Assembly: GCA_943736015.1 (NCBI GenBank)
Contig: OX031058.1
Location: forward strand, 18,811,001-18,875,000
From: Tridacna crocea
Lineage: Eukaryota; Mollusca; Bivalvia; Cardiida; Cardiidae
Direction: 5' to 3'
Length of the DNA: 64,000 nt
The notes below the pieces were generated by a model. It was not told the origin of the DNA. It saw only the letters and a list, made by a program, of their open reading frames with translations, and made no database searches. This document shows, one piece after another, positions 34,049-45,755 of the stretch; the first letter of the stretch is position 1; each line of letters opens with the position of its first letter. A program made the translations under genes and the position numbers.

Positions 34049-34276
34049 TTAACCCTTTAGCAAACAATCCCTGGTTTTTACGACCCTGAGATAGAAGCAT
34101 TTGGAAAGCATTGTGGGAAAAGGAGAAAATGCTGGTAACCAGCATTTTCTCCTTTTTCCACAATTTTTACTGCACAGCTGGAGACAAATTTCAATTTCTG
34201 AGTTACGTTAATCTTGTCATCCGCAAATGCTTTCAGTTTGGATAAGTTTAAAATTCTGTCGTTTGGAAAAGGATTA
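34049..34276 (-). mobile_element. MITE-A copy
   Basis: TTAACCCTTTAGCAAACAAT start, GGAAAAGGATTAA end; hairpin near perfect. Confidence 0.78.
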
Positions 34277-35085
34277 AAGAAAGTGATTGTCTAGATGGAC
34301 CTTAGGGAACTCCGTATTCTTTGACATCAAGATCATTTTGCTCAGCCTAACGTCTCGGTTTCAACCCTTACAGTGACTCCGGCGAAAACGGGGTGCTTTT
34401 GCAGACGGCTTGGAGCAAGATCATAATTATTGCGCAGAACGTGAGGACTGATCTGAGATCTAGTACAAGTCTGATTAATTAGTCGAACCCATAAGACCGT
34501 GTTCTCTCTCAGTTAAAAAGAATTGTATTTTATACCGTTGAAAGAGACTGGGGTTATGTATTCGGTTCTGAAAGAGTTAACGACTTCTGCCTGGACAAAT
34601 AGTTTTCATATATCACTTAGATAGCTATCTTGAACAATCTGCCCTATAATCTTAACAGTAATAGAAATTCAGATAAGAACAGCTAAACAGACCTAGTGTA
34701 AAAGTACAATGCAAGGTCACGTGACCAGATCTGCATGCACAGCTGCAGTCTTGCAGAAAACATTTCGATTTTTTTTTTAAATCAGAATTTATACCTTTAT
34801 TCAATATTATTCAATTTACGCTGAATATGTCAGTATTCATATTAGTAGCAAGGAAAATAGTCGAGGCTTTTCATTTCAAACATGCGTTCCATCGGCGATG
34901 ATAATTATTTAGATTTTTCTGGTTCTAGATCCATTTGGCACAAAAAGACCAGGCTACATACCGACGACATGCAATTCTACAGTTTACATGACTCGGATAA
35001 ATAAATACATAAATAAAAGTGGAAAATGCAAACAACTCTTAATTATTTTCATAATATCAGGGTGCAAGCCAGACTTCCCTGTACC
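34277..35085. other. Intergenic sequence, nothing assigned
   Basis: AT-rich, no ORF of note. A fragment near 34715-34760 (AAGTACAATGCAAGGTCACG) is unassigned. Confidence 0.4.
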
Positions 35086-35314
35086 TTAACCCTTTCCCAA
35101 ACAATCCCTGGTTTTTACGGGTCTGGAATAGTAGCCTTTAGAAAACATTGTGGGAAAAGGAGAAAATGCTGATAACCAGCATTTTCTCCTTTTCCCACAA
35201 TGTTTTCTACCCTATCATAGGCAGAAATAATCTTTTCAGCAAGAGTTGAATTGTCGTCTGCAAATGCTTTCAATTTGGTCTAGTCCAAAACTGTGTCGTT
35301 TGGGAAAGGGTTGA
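35086..35314 (-). mobile_element. MITE-A copy
   Basis: TTAACCCTTTCCCAAACAAT start, GGGAAAGGGTTG end. Confidence 0.76.
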
Positions 35315-35374
35315 AGGTGTATCTTCTTGTCCGTGTATTCATTTATGAGCACGTGCTGAATTATCAAAAAGACG

Positions 35375-35485
35375 AGATTAGTCTTTGAAAAAGTATAAAA
35401 AACATTGTTGGTAAAGGAGAAAATGCAGGTTACCAGCATTCTTCCCTAGGTTAAGCGAAACTCTCGATTGTTTGGTAATGGTTTG
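35375..35485 (+). mobile_element. MITE-A fragment
   Basis: Stem GAGAAAATGCAGGTTACCAG and right end TGTTTGGTAATGG; left arm missing. Confidence 0.45.
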
Positions 35486-36445
35486 CATAGACACGGTTGT
35501 AAAACAACTGCGAGGACTTCAATAGCTTCATTTTTGCAACATTTTTTCCCCCATGCCTTATCAGAAATAGAGAAAAGATTAGAACCCCATATTTGTGAGG
35601 AATATAAGCAAGCGAGACCTTCTATCTCTTGTTTTTTTTTACGTCGTCCAATGCGGTAAAGTAGTGCTACGAGTAAAAGTACGACTGAAGCGGTAGCTTC
35701 TTTTAACGGGATTGTACAGAAATCGAAGCTGTCAATAGATGTAAGACTTATTTGGCCATGAACTTTGTTTTTCGAAAAATCTGTCTGCGAACTGATTTGG
35801 TTAAGATTTATATTTGACCCTTGTAGTCTTTATCATGCCTGCTTTCCCAGCAGATGGTGCTCTTTGGAGCTAAAAGAAGAAAAAAGTACCAACTTATCCC
35901 GGGGTTTTAAAAAGAAAGCAACAACACTGGTAATGTTTGAAAAAGAAATATGAAAACATTTTTTTTTAAACAGGATAAAACCATTTCACACGGAGTCAAA
36001 GTAAAGCCAGACTGGTTACTAGTTTGTGACCACCTCTCAATGTAGGGTGAGTACATTTACATGGAGGACAGTGTACCAGTCTGCGTTAAGAGTGCGGACC
36101 AGAACAAAAACTGCAGTCGATGGTAGGTGCGATAGAGCAATCCATTTCCCCAGCAGTCCTTCCTGTGTAGTTATTTCGTCATAAAACTGTCACAGTAATT
36201 TTCAAATCAATTCGTGTCTGGTTCCATCACAAATTTACGGAGAAAAACATTCCCGTTTTTTCTCTAAACAAAAATGGCCGTCCCTCCACGAAGTGCTTTT
36301 TTTTTCTGTGCGTATTTTTTGTCAGTAAAAATATCCGTACATATATACATGTAGATTTTTTTTTTTCAAGAAAAATATGGTTTACTGGTAAAGATGTACA
36401 GCAAAGACTTTGCAGGTAAAACCTAAACATAGTATACATCGTATA
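35486..36445. other. Intergenic sequence, nothing assigned
   Basis: Several short ORFs under 70 codons without motifs; T-rich tracts near 35630 and 36355. Confidence 0.4.
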
Positions 36446-36655
36446 TTAACTCTTTGTCAAGTGACGAAAATTTCATTTAAATATTGAACGTGTTTGCAGA
36501 CAATAAGTAAGATTTTCCCTTTGATGTGATTTGTCTGACAGTTTTAAAAAATCGTGGGGAAAGGGGGGAAATCCTGGTTACCAGTATTTTCTCCTTTTTC
36601 TTCACAATTGTTTCACAAAGCATGCTTCTCGAGGTTATTGCTTGTTAAAGGGTTG
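36446..36655 (+). mobile_element. MITE-A copy, diverged
   Basis: TTAACTCTTTGTCAAGTGAC start and TTGTTAAAGGGTTG end; the stem retains GGTTACCAGTATTTTCTCC. Confidence 0.58.
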
Positions 36656-37114
36656 ATTATTGAAAGTTCTTATTCTACAGCTTTTCATACTTAAATGATA
36701 GATATGTTCAAAGTAGTTATACATTTATTATTTTCAATTCATCAAACATCAGGTAGCTCACATGAACGAGTGCATATAAGTATAAGCGAGGAAAAAGATA
36801 ATATAAATATATATATATTTACAATTTGAAAAGACATAAAGAAGATGTGCACCTTTTTCTAATTATCGGATGACTTAAACTGTTGGTTGTATTTCATCAC
36901 AAAATTTAGATTCTAGCCTTGAAGCCTTCAGTACGTTCGTTAACATGTGGTATAGAAACACAAGTTTGCCGAATATTGAAAATTGAGAGAAATCAAATTC
37001 ATTGTAATTTGCGTAGGAAACTATTTTCATTTTTATAAAAATATTTTTTTTACATCTGAAAGAAAAAATGAATACAAGAGTTGACAAAGATAAATTGATA
37101 TTCCAAATAAATAA

Positions 37115-37150
37115 AGAATAAATAAATAAATAAATAAATAAATAAAAGAA
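37115..37150. repeat. (AATA)n microsatellite
   Basis: Nine or so uninterrupted AATA units. Confidence 0.9.
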
Positions 37151-37958
37151 AACGTTGGTAACGACTCCAAAGACCTCTAGAAAAAAAAAAAAATTAACAC
37201 TGCCACATCTTACAGGCATTTTAGACAAAAATAACAGAATCAATCGATAACTAAATGCTCTAGAAATGAGATGGATAAAAATTTGACAACTTCAGTACCA
37301 AGATTTCTCTAAAAAAATAGAATTACATCGATTTGTAAGAAATTAAAAGCAAATATTCATGTCCTTCAGATACTGCGTCTGTAAGATACTATGGGAGGTC
37401 ACAAGCCTGGTCAGTTAGATTATCGCTTAGGATAAGGTGGAATATGGCACAACTGATAAAATTTTTCAGATTTTTTTTAATACAAGTATGATTATTCCGA
37501 TCGTTATTCTGGTTATAACTTTGAGAGAATGACCGGAAAATGAATAATGAAATGACCGTGTTTCGACTTTATTTACTTAAAAAAAAAATAGAAGAAATGA
37601 ATTCCTTAAAATAGTAGGCTACGTATACATGTAAATACGAACACAGTTGAATTAAATAAATAAATGAATAAATAAATAGATAAATAAATAAAAAAAATAA
37701 CTAAATAAATAAAATTAGATAAATAAATGAGTGCACGATGATTTCTTTTATTATTATACAATAAATGAAAATAATAATAATAGTAATAGAAAATATACAA
37801 CAGAAAAAATATGAATCAGATTATCAAGAAATCAATTGAAAATGGAAAATGAACATATAGGCGAATCAATATATAAAGTAAGGAGGAAAAAAAAAAGGAT
37901 AAAAAAAAGAGTAAAACTAAGAGATAAGTAAAAAAGACTATTTACAAATGTCATAGGA

Positions 37959-37960
<2 letters not shown>
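37150..37960. repeat. AT-rich, AATA-related low-complexity sequence
   Basis: Degenerate AATA/GATA units, clearest at 37655-37735. Minus-strand ORFs here are Tyr/Phe/Ile-rich artefacts of the repeat. Confidence 0.6.
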
Positions 37961-37997
<37 letters not shown>

Positions 37998-37999
37998 AT
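37958..37999. repeat. (AATA)n microsatellite
   Basis: About ten near-perfect AATA units. Confidence 0.9.
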
Positions 38000-38632
38000 G
38001 GAAGTAAGACAAAAATAAAACGCAATTAACACTAGAAAAGTTCAAAGATGAGTGACGTAGACTAAAATACTAAAATAGGTATATAAACAGAAGAAAAGAT
38101 ATACATCTGTATACACTTTAAAAAAATGAAAACGTGCATTGTAAAACTAGGAAAATAAGATAACAATTATAATCGTTCGTGGCAAATATGTACTTATTTT
38201 TGGCCGAGAAAAAGTGTCTTTAAATATTCGTTATACTATTGTTGATATCAACAATAGGCAAGAGATATGGAAGAATGAAAGAAGGAGGGGTAAACTTTAT
38301 TTACGTCAAGACTCATACGGCGACTTTCAAATTCAAAGTGAAATATCGTAAACATTTTGTGTGACTAATTGTTTCCCTGACATTTACGTTTATATTGTTT
38401 GAAAAACCATTTATTATCGAGGTAGCAGATATGAATGGTTCCGAGACATGGCTTTCCAAGACACAGAATTTGAACCCCAAACCATCTGTACAAAAACTAT
38501 CATCTCTGGTATGAGACATAGCTCTCATGAAAGTGCATTGTCTTAATCTTTGAATTTTTATACATTTGAATGCATGGTGATTTTTTTTTATTATTTTACA
38601 ATAAAAGGAAATATATTAATAATACGACTAAT

Positions 38633-38680
38633 TAAAAAAAAAAAAAAAAAAAAAAAATTATATAAGAAAAAAAAAAAAAG
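38633..38680. repeat. Poly(A) tracts
   Basis: Two long A runs separated by TTATATAAG. Confidence 0.85.
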
Positions 38681-38826
38681 AATCAGACTATCAAGAAATC
38701 ATCTGAAAATGGGAAATGAACATATCGATAAATCAGTCTATTTAAATTAAAGTAATAAAAAAAAAGGGGGAAAAAATGTAAGAGTAAAATTAAAAAATAA
38801 ATACAAAAGAATATATTCAAATATTA

Positions 38827-38827
<1 letters not shown>

Positions 38828-38875
<48 letters not shown>

Positions 38876-38935
38876 TAAATAAATAAAAATAGATAGATAG
38901 ATAGATAGATAAATAAATAAATAAATAAATAAACT
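38828..38935. repeat. (GATA)n and (AATA)n microsatellites
   Basis: About eleven GATA units at 38830-38872, then five more at 38891-38911, then AATA units to 38932. Confidence 0.9.
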
Positions 38936-39120
38936 TTTTCACACAAAACATGTTTAAAATAGTATTCACGGTTGTTTTTACATCTTTACACATACTTTAC
39001 CAGTAGGCCCCGGCAGCACAGTCGACTTGAGACCAAGGGTTCCCTGGTTAGAATACCAAGCCCGGCTGATTTCCTTCCAAGGATTGTAGATAGTCATTAG
39101 TACATGATTTATTCCCTTAG

Positions 39121-39328
39121 TTAAACTCATTACCAAACGACAATATTTTAGGCTTGTCCAAATCGAAAGCATTTGCAGACCACAAAATAAAAGTAACTGA
39201 ATTTTTTTTTTTTTTCTTTTGTGAAGGGTAGAAGACATTGTGGGAAAAGGAGAAAATGCTGGTTAGCAGCATTTTTTCCTTTTCCCACAATGTTTTTTAA
39301 AAGCTTCTTTCTCAGGGTCGTCAAAATT
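39121..39328 (+). mobile_element. MITE-A copy, right truncated
   Basis: TTAAACTCATTACCAAACGA start, long poly(T) expansion in the left arm; stops after CTTTCTCAGGGTCGTCAAAA. Confidence 0.65.
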
Positions 39329-39474
39329 AAACATATTTATTTCACATCGATTGAGAAACAAGTTATTACACCGTATACCAACCTCTCTCAATTCTGCTTC
39401 CCGGGAACTATACTAGTATTCGCGCTGAATGTGGGGCCCAATTAAAAATCTCAAAGTTTACACCAGCTCTCGGG

Positions 39475-39716
39475 TATCGAACTCAGGTCTTTATGGTTAC
39501 GAGCCCTTACAACCATGGACACCACTCACAACCACAAATAAAACACTCCTTTCTCACAGTTAATCATTGTTTCGACGATGGTTAGATGGGAAAGCAGCTA
39601 GTGGCCTGGAATGAATATTGTGCGAAGTACTGGCCGCCATGAAATAACTGAAATTAATTGACATATTGAAAATGACATTAAACACCTTTAATTAAATCAG
39701 TTAATCAATCAACATA
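39475..39716 (+). mobile_element. SINE, partial, with (TTAATCAATC) tail
   Basis: The body GGAAAGCAGCTAGTGGCCTG, GTACTGGCCGCCATGAAATA and tail 'GACATTAAACACC..ATCAATCAAC' match the SINE at 59597. The tRNA-like head is unclear (GGTATCGAACTC may be a B-box remnant). Confidence 0.55.
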
Positions 39717-40689
39717 CCTTCTTTGTTATTAAGTTCTTTTTTCAACATTCCCATATAACAATTCAACATAGGTATATAAAAACAATTATTATACGTTACT
39801 TTTTCAATTTTACCCAAATATCCACATTTCATTTTTGGAAATAAAAAAAAAAATTCGGAAGACTTTTATACAGATACAGTTATTCATATGAAGAATATAT
39901 GTTCAAGTTCATTTTCCCCGCTGTTTGCGTCTTGTAGCAGACCTCTTTTGAAAAGATTTAGACCAAACGAGAAATTGATCGTCACGAGCAATTCTGTTTA
40001 TGCCTCAATGTTTTAAATCGATGTTGGTTATCCTTATTTACAAGGACGTTTGGAAAGTCGTTTCATGGCTACATATTAATTACAGAAGATAATAAGAAAG
40101 TAAGTAAGTAGGTAAATTTTCTATTATAGTGACATGTGTTATACTCATGAAAGTTTGACAAATACATGATATATAAAAAAATCAACACCGGCCCCATGGG
40201 CCTATATGTCACCTACACGATAAATAGAACATAAATAAAAAAAAAATGAATGGTGGGTTACTGAAAAATGATAGAACGAAGCAAATGAATGAATGAACGA
40301 TTGAAAGAATGAATAAACGATTGAACAAATGAATGAATGAATGAAAGAATGAATGTTGGCTGGCTGTGGTAAAAAAAATATAGTTGACAAGGTTAAACAA
40401 ACAATAACAGGAAGGATTAAGTAGGACGGGTTCAAAATGATATATGACAGATAAATAATAAGTAAATTCCTCGTACCAAATCTACCAGTTTCAGTGCTTT
40501 AGCAAACAATGTAGATTAATATTAGAGTGTCCATTGAAGATATTGTTTTTGGTTTTTGAAATTGAACGGGCCAACAAAAGTTATATACATCATGCTTGAA
40601 CTTTGATACTAAAAAGGTTAAAAAAAATATTTTTTGAGGCCCCATTATGGAGACAAAATGAACCGAAGCGTTAAATGATGCATTAATTT
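39717..40689. other. Intergenic AT-rich sequence with AATG-type low complexity
   Basis: Imperfect GAATGAAT units at 40283-40357. No gene seen; minus-strand ORFs here are Ser/Phe/His-rich repeat artefacts. Confidence 0.5.
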
Positions 40690-40690
40690 A

Positions 40691-40790
40691 TGTTGATCTT
40701 TTGTATGTACTTTTACAAACGATGCGGATTAAAATTACAATGTTGATCTTCTGTATGTACTTTTATAAACGATGCGGATTAATATTACAA
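40691..40790. repeat. Two-copy tandem repeat, 50-bp unit
   Basis: 40691-40740 and 40741-40790 both read TGTTGATCTT(T/C)TGTATGTAC then TTTTA(C/T)AAACGATGCGG; three mismatches in 50. Confidence 0.9.
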
Positions 40791-41196
40791 GACGCATGCA
40801 GTCTGATCTTGCATTTGCATATAACATCAAAAAATAAATTACTACCGTCGATGATCTACTTATAAAACACGAATCTCATTTCTACTAGGTATACATACAT
40901 ATACGTACGTGTAGTTCATGTATTTCACAGAACAAGAGCACCGCTTGGGGCGCCAATGTTAAGCTGCATGTGCTTTTTCAGCGAATACTCAAATTAAAGA
41001 AGGGACATAAGTATGTCGAAAACATGTCGAGAATTACACGTCCGTCTGGCATAGGTTCCCATTTTGATAGAAAACAACTAGCCTAAGTTTTAAGTGAACA
41101 TTTTCATTAATAACAATTATACTGTAAAGAAATGTCAAAGTTTTTGAACGATGACGACTATATGACGCAGACGACAGAGCTTTGACAGTACCATTT

Positions 41197-41424
41197 CTTT
41201 ACCATTTTCCAAACAATCTTTGGTTTTCACTGCCCTAAAAAGATCTTTTGAAAACATCGTGAGAAAAGGAAGAATGCTGGTAACACGCATTTTCTTCCTT
41301 TCTCACAATGTTTTCTACGCTCAAGGAACGAATTTTAATTTTTGATTCACGTTAATTTTGTCGTCTGCAAATGAATGCTTTCAATTTGGACCAGTCTAAA
41401 GTCATGACGTTTGGTGAAAAATAA
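41197..41424 (-). mobile_element. MITE-A copy
   Basis: Starts TTTACCATTTTCCAAACAAT; hairpin variant GGAAGAATGCTGGTAACACG. Confidence 0.6.
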
Positions 41425-41425
41425 C

Positions 41426-41640
41426 CAATAACAAAAAGCCACTGTTTTGATTTGCAAAAATCAAAAGCATTTGGAGAGAACAAATTCTGTTCATTTCAAG
41501 AGATTTACCTTTATAAGGGTTGAAAACATTCAGAGAAAAGGAGAAAATGCTGGTTACCAGCATTTTCTCCTTATCCCTTGGCATTTTCAAAAGCATTATT
41601 TTTAAGGGCCGCCAAAACTCAGAATTTGTGGTAAATGGTC
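41426..41640 (+). mobile_element. MITE-A copy, degraded ends
   Basis: Perfect hairpin core (GGAGAAAATGCTGGTTACCA) but both termini are eroded. Confidence 0.6.
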
Positions 41641-41739
41641 AAAAACAGTAGAGCTAACAAGACTGTCACATGTGGGTGCCACAGCTCGACGATGAGAGCA
41701 TTTTCAAGGGAAATTCGTTGGGAAGCAAGGAGCACAAAT

Positions 41740-41930
41740 GTTCCAAAAATGTTTACTTCCCTTTCTGGTATCATCCCCCTTCCGATAGTTACTCCCGGTA
41801 ATCAGTATTTTCTCCTTTTCCTTCTTTGTTTTCTATCCTGTCAAACACAAATTCCACCAGGTAGGCCACATTTTATATTTCGTCTGCAAATGCTTTCAAT
41901 TTGAAAAAAGTCTCAAAACTTGCATTGAAG
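41740..41930. mobile_element. MITE-A relic
   Basis: CCCGGTAATCAGTATTTTCTCC and TTCGTCTGCAAATGCTTTCA remain; left half lost. Confidence 0.45.
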
Positions 41931-42044
41931 ACTCAAGGAAGCGATGGACAGATTGTTGCCAAAGATCTATAGAGACACCGACAATGATTGAAACAAAAAA
42001 AAAATCTTTAAAAAGATAGAAGGCGTAAATTCGCTCAGAATACA

Positions 42045-42455
42045 TAGAAGATGTTTTTTTTTTTCGGTGAAAGATCGAAATTTATTTCATCGAGTGAACA
42101 CCATCGGTAATATTTTCACTAGTGGCTGCATGTTCACCGAAAGAAAACAAATGTTCTATTTATTTCATGCTTTTAACCCTTTCTAGGAGGTGCTTTATCA
42201 AAATCCAGTACAGTTCTTTTCCGTTATTCCCCGTGGCGTACCCCTCCCGCATAGCAACGCATTACAATATTACGTCAAGTGCGAGAAATATAAGGTATAT
42301 GACGTCATACTTCCCATCTTGTTGTGAGACACGCGCAATTTACCTAGGCAACAAGAATGTGAAAATGGGTATTTTCACTGGTGATACCAGGGTAAGATCG
42401 AAAAATATTTTCACTGCTATTTCTCGATACCCTACCGGAAAGCATGAAATAAACA
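42045..42455 (+). mobile_element. Element 'E', copy 1 (TGACGTCA-containing, hairpin-linked)
   Basis: A partly deleted hairpin (TTTTTCGGTGAAAGATCGAA ... ACCATCGGTAATATTTTCAC) is followed by a ~295-bp body with inverted ends TTATTTCATGCTTT / AAAGCATGAAATAA. The body contains GGCGTACCCCTCCCGCATAG, ATATGACGTCATA and TTTACCTAGGCAACAAGAA. Copy 2 is at 44858-45310 in the opposite orientation. Confidence 0.6.
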
Positions 42456-43600
42456 CGTCTACATTTTTTACCAATCACAAGTTTCCATTAATTCATTTGT
42501 AACTAGTACCAAAAAGTAGGTCAAAAGCCAGCACATTTGGCTACAGGCTAGTCTTGCTTGGACTTTACATGTCATTGTCTTTTTTTAATTAACTGACGAA
42601 AAGTACCAATTCATTTTGTATTAGTTTGAACAGTGTTTTTTCTTTATGATAATTCTCCTCACAACTTTGAACTATAAAGTTTTTTGGACAATATTCATCA
42701 GTCCTTCAAAGTATTTCTGCTGCTTCAACAATTATAACTATTAATATTTCAACTTCTACTTCTCTACTAGCTGTAGTTTTAGTAGGTAATTACGTACTTT
42801 TACATGTTATCTTGATCATGACCTTCCTAAAACCCCAACGCGGAGAGAGAGAGAGAGATACAGACAGACAGACAGACACACATACACACAGACAGACAGA
42901 CAGACAGATGGACGGACGGGAATAAATAAAATAGAAAATAATGAATTTGTCAATCAAAAATAAGACTGACACAAGACTTTGCACATTTAACCATATATAG
43001 GATAGTGATTTATGATAAACAGTCTTGTGAATCTTATTAAATATTATCTAGAACAACATGTAAATGGCTGAAGTAGAAACAGGTTAGCCATTCAGATCGC
43101 GGTTGGTCTCAGAATGTGAACTACAGCGATAGTAAGAAATGTAGGAGAGAATGACCCCCGTGATGATCAATAGCATAGTACGCATTTCATCGCGTTCCAT
43201 GGTAATACGTGTTTTCATTCTCACTGTGCCGTCGAGCACGTATGCTTTTCTATCTATTTTAATTCTTAAAAAAACGAAGGAACCACATATTTGAATTATA
43301 CATCGGCCAAAGTTTAAGTAGAGTGAGAATCTCCTAGGAATTTTTCAATACCTTTTTTTTTTTGGAAGTCAAATGACCCTGACATGATATGCCCTATATA
43401 TATTCATACATTTATATAGCACTTCGATTACTTAATATTATTCATGTACCAGTCGACAGCCTTTAGACGGATTTTAACCTAAAAATATTAATCTAGTATT
43501 TCAGAAGAAAAAAATAAAAGGAAAAAAATGTACATATAATCATATGCGCTGTCTCGCTCTGTCCGTCCCTTCTTGCCCCGTCTGTCTGTTTGTCCGAGTC
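42456..43600. other. Intergenic sequence with a GA/CA/GACA microsatellite
   Basis: 42845-42912 is (GA)n followed by (GACA)n/(CACA)n. Otherwise nothing assigned; T-rich tract at 43350. Confidence 0.5.
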
Positions 43601-43740
43601 TTCAGTATATAACACAATTTAAAACTTGTGCAGACTGAAAACATTTGCAGGAAAAAAAATTTTTTGACTTATTTTAGAGGTTAATCTTACGATAGTAGAA
43701 CACATCGTTGGAACAGCAGAAAATGCTGGTTACTGGTAAC
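43600..43740. mobile_element. MITE-A relic
   Basis: ACTTGTGCAGACTGAAAACATTTGCAG and GTTGGAACAGCAGAAAATGCTGG; truncated. Confidence 0.35.
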
Positions 43741-44184
43741 ACGTCGATGGGTCATTTATTCATGTGTGTACTTGGTTTACAAGTAATGTACTAGTATAAG
43801 GCCAGGGCTCTAGAATGTCTTAGCTAGAGACACCTCGTTGAAAACCCCAGCGCCCCAAATTAAGATCGAGCTTAGAAACCTTAAGGTTACGAATCTTACA
43901 CCTTTACCACAGAGCAAGGAAGCCCTGCCAACCCTCCTACCGTCAAGAGGAAAGGTCAAATAATGAATTTTGCACTCGATGTGCCTGTTTCTTAAAGTTT
44001 TATTTTTGAATCATGTCACCTGACCCCTAGAACTCTCAAAGTTCTACCCTATACTGTATGATATCAGTTACTAACAGCACTATAAAATTAGGCTTTGATG
44101 TAACACCCTGCCCCCTTCAAACACACAGATGTTGGAAATTTAAGTTCACTTTATTCTGAGAACTTCCCGTTATTTAATTCGGCA
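43741..44184. other. Intergenic sequence, nothing assigned
   Basis: No ORF, repeat or RNA signal recognised. Confidence 0.4.
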
Positions 44185-44418
44185 CTAACCCTTTATCGAA
44201 AAAATCTTTATTTTCTTTACAAACCCATGCAGATTAAAGCTTTTGAACATCAATTTCGGGATAGGAGCAAAGTTAAGGTAAAGAACATCGTTTCCTTTCC
44301 AACCAATGTTTTCTACCTTTTCAAAGACGGATCTAGTTATTAAAGCCACACAAATTTTGTCCATTGCAAATGGTTTTAGTTTGGATCTACTTAACATTTT
44401 GCATTCCGGTAATGGATA
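44185..44418 (-). mobile_element. MITE-A copy lacking the hairpin stem
   Basis: Terminal arms CTAACCCTTTATCG and ATTTTGCATTCCGGTAATGG are recognisable but the central palindrome is gone. Confidence 0.4.
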
Positions 44419-44459
44419 GAAATGACTTCTAGTTTAAGCTTGTGTTAACCTCTTACAAC

Positions 44460-44745
44460 GTGAAATCAATATATGAACCGTGCTCTGGCAAAAGAGGACT
44501 CAATGCATCTCGGTAATTCGTCACACCGAGCAAACCATAGCATACTTATGGATCCATATCAGTCATTTTGTTAAATAAACGACTAAATCAAGAGGTAGAC
44601 TGGTACTTAGACGTACAGAAAATTGACCAATATCGAAAAGTGTCGGCTCAGGTCAGCCTGCGCGGACTGCGCAGGCTGACCTGGATCGATACTTTTCGCA
44701 AATACATTAAGTCCCATTTTCACAGAGCACGGTCCATATACATTG
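44460..44745 (+). mobile_element. Fold-back element 'I' with GCAGGCTGACCTG palindrome
   Basis: Outer arms: GTGCTCTGGCAAAAGAGGAC at the left versus ACAGAGCACGG at the right. Inner palindrome: CAGGTCAGCCTGCGCGGACT then GCGCAGGCTGACCTG at 44649-44684. Related partial copies, inverted, lie at 56335-56490 and 62745-62890. Confidence 0.5.
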
Positions 44746-44830
44746 GCCATTCTCTGTGACAAGGAGACTTAATGCATCAGCAACGCCAGCCTGAGCGGTC
44801 AGCACAGACTGACCTGGGCTGAAACTGTTT
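44745..44830. repeat. Short related fragment of fold-back element I
   Basis: GACTTAATGCATCAGCAACG and CAGCACAGACTGACCTGGGC repeat motifs of the preceding element. Confidence 0.35.
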
Positions 44831-44857
44831 TTCCTTTATGAAGAATACAATAGATTA

Positions 44858-45310
44858 TTTCATGCTTTCCGGTAGGATATCGAGAATTGGCAGTGAAAAT
44901 ATTTTTCGATCTTACACTAGTACCACCAGTGAAAATACCGATTTTCACGTTCTTGTTGCCTAGGTAAATTGCGCGTGCCTAACAACTAGATGGGAAATTT
45001 GACGTCATATACCTTGCATTTCACGCGCTTGACGTAACGTTGCTATGCGGGAGGGGTACGCCACGGGGAAAAAGGGAAAAGAACTGTACTGAATTTTGAT
45101 AAAGCTCCTCCCAGAAAGGGTTAAAAGCATAAAATATATAGAGGATATTTGTTTTTTTTTTTCGGTGTAAGATCGAAATTTATTTCATCTCGTGAACACC
45201 ATCGGTAATATTTTCACGAGTGGCTGCGCCACTCGTGAAAATATTACCCATGGTGTCCACTCGATGAAATAAATTTCGATCTTACACCGAAAAAAACAAA
45301 TATCCTCTAG
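44858..45310 (-). mobile_element. Element 'E', copy 2, with complete 165-bp hairpin
   Basis: The body 44858-45130 is the reverse complement of 42159-42454. It is followed by a long palindrome (45140-45310): GAGGATATTTG..CGGTGTAAGATCGAAATTT pairs with AAATTTCGATCTTACACCG..CAAATATCCTC, turning at GGCTGCGCC. Confidence 0.65.
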
Positions 45311-45552
45311 ACTATATATTTCAAGGGCATACATAACACATATCAATATACTAAGTAATACATACTTATGCTATGCCAAGATACATTATAAATGTGCCAT
45401 CGCATGGCAGTACGAATAAAGTGACATGGACACCCTGCAAAGACGCAGATCGACTTACATATCGGTTCAGTCTGATCTGGGTCCTTGCGATATTTTTAAC
45501 ATTCTTTTCGCTGGAAAAATAGTCTTGAATCAGACAGTGTAAATGTCCAAGA

Positions 45553-45755
45553 CCAGGGCCCGTATTCACCAACCATTCTTGAGAATATTCTTAGTCTTAT
45601 TCTCCAAGATTTTCTACGTTTGTAAGTAACACAACTTCTGATTGGCTAAACCGAATGGTTTAGCCAATCAGAAGTTGTGTTGCTTACAAATGTAGAAAAT
45701 TCTGGAGAATTAGACAAAGAACGTTCTTAAGAATGGTTGGTGAATACGGGCCCTG
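45553..45755. mobile_element. Palindromic MITE with CAGGGCCCGTATTCACCAA ends
   Basis: The 203-bp unit folds completely: CAGGGCCCGTATTCACCAAC pairs with its complement at the right end and the centre is TTCTGATTGGCTAAACC / GGTTTAGCCAATCAGAA. CAGGG ends suggest hAT, but 8-bp flanks do not match. A diverged copy is at 2690-2895. Confidence 0.75.

Noticed and set aside
36875..37243. 122-codon minus-strand ORF with FFYLFIYLFIYSLF
   Set aside because: Looks like a membrane protein but arises from the AATA microsatellite; composition artefact.
40202..40435. Minus-strand ORFs rich in HSFIHSF
   Set aside because: Translation of GAATGAAT low-complexity sequence.
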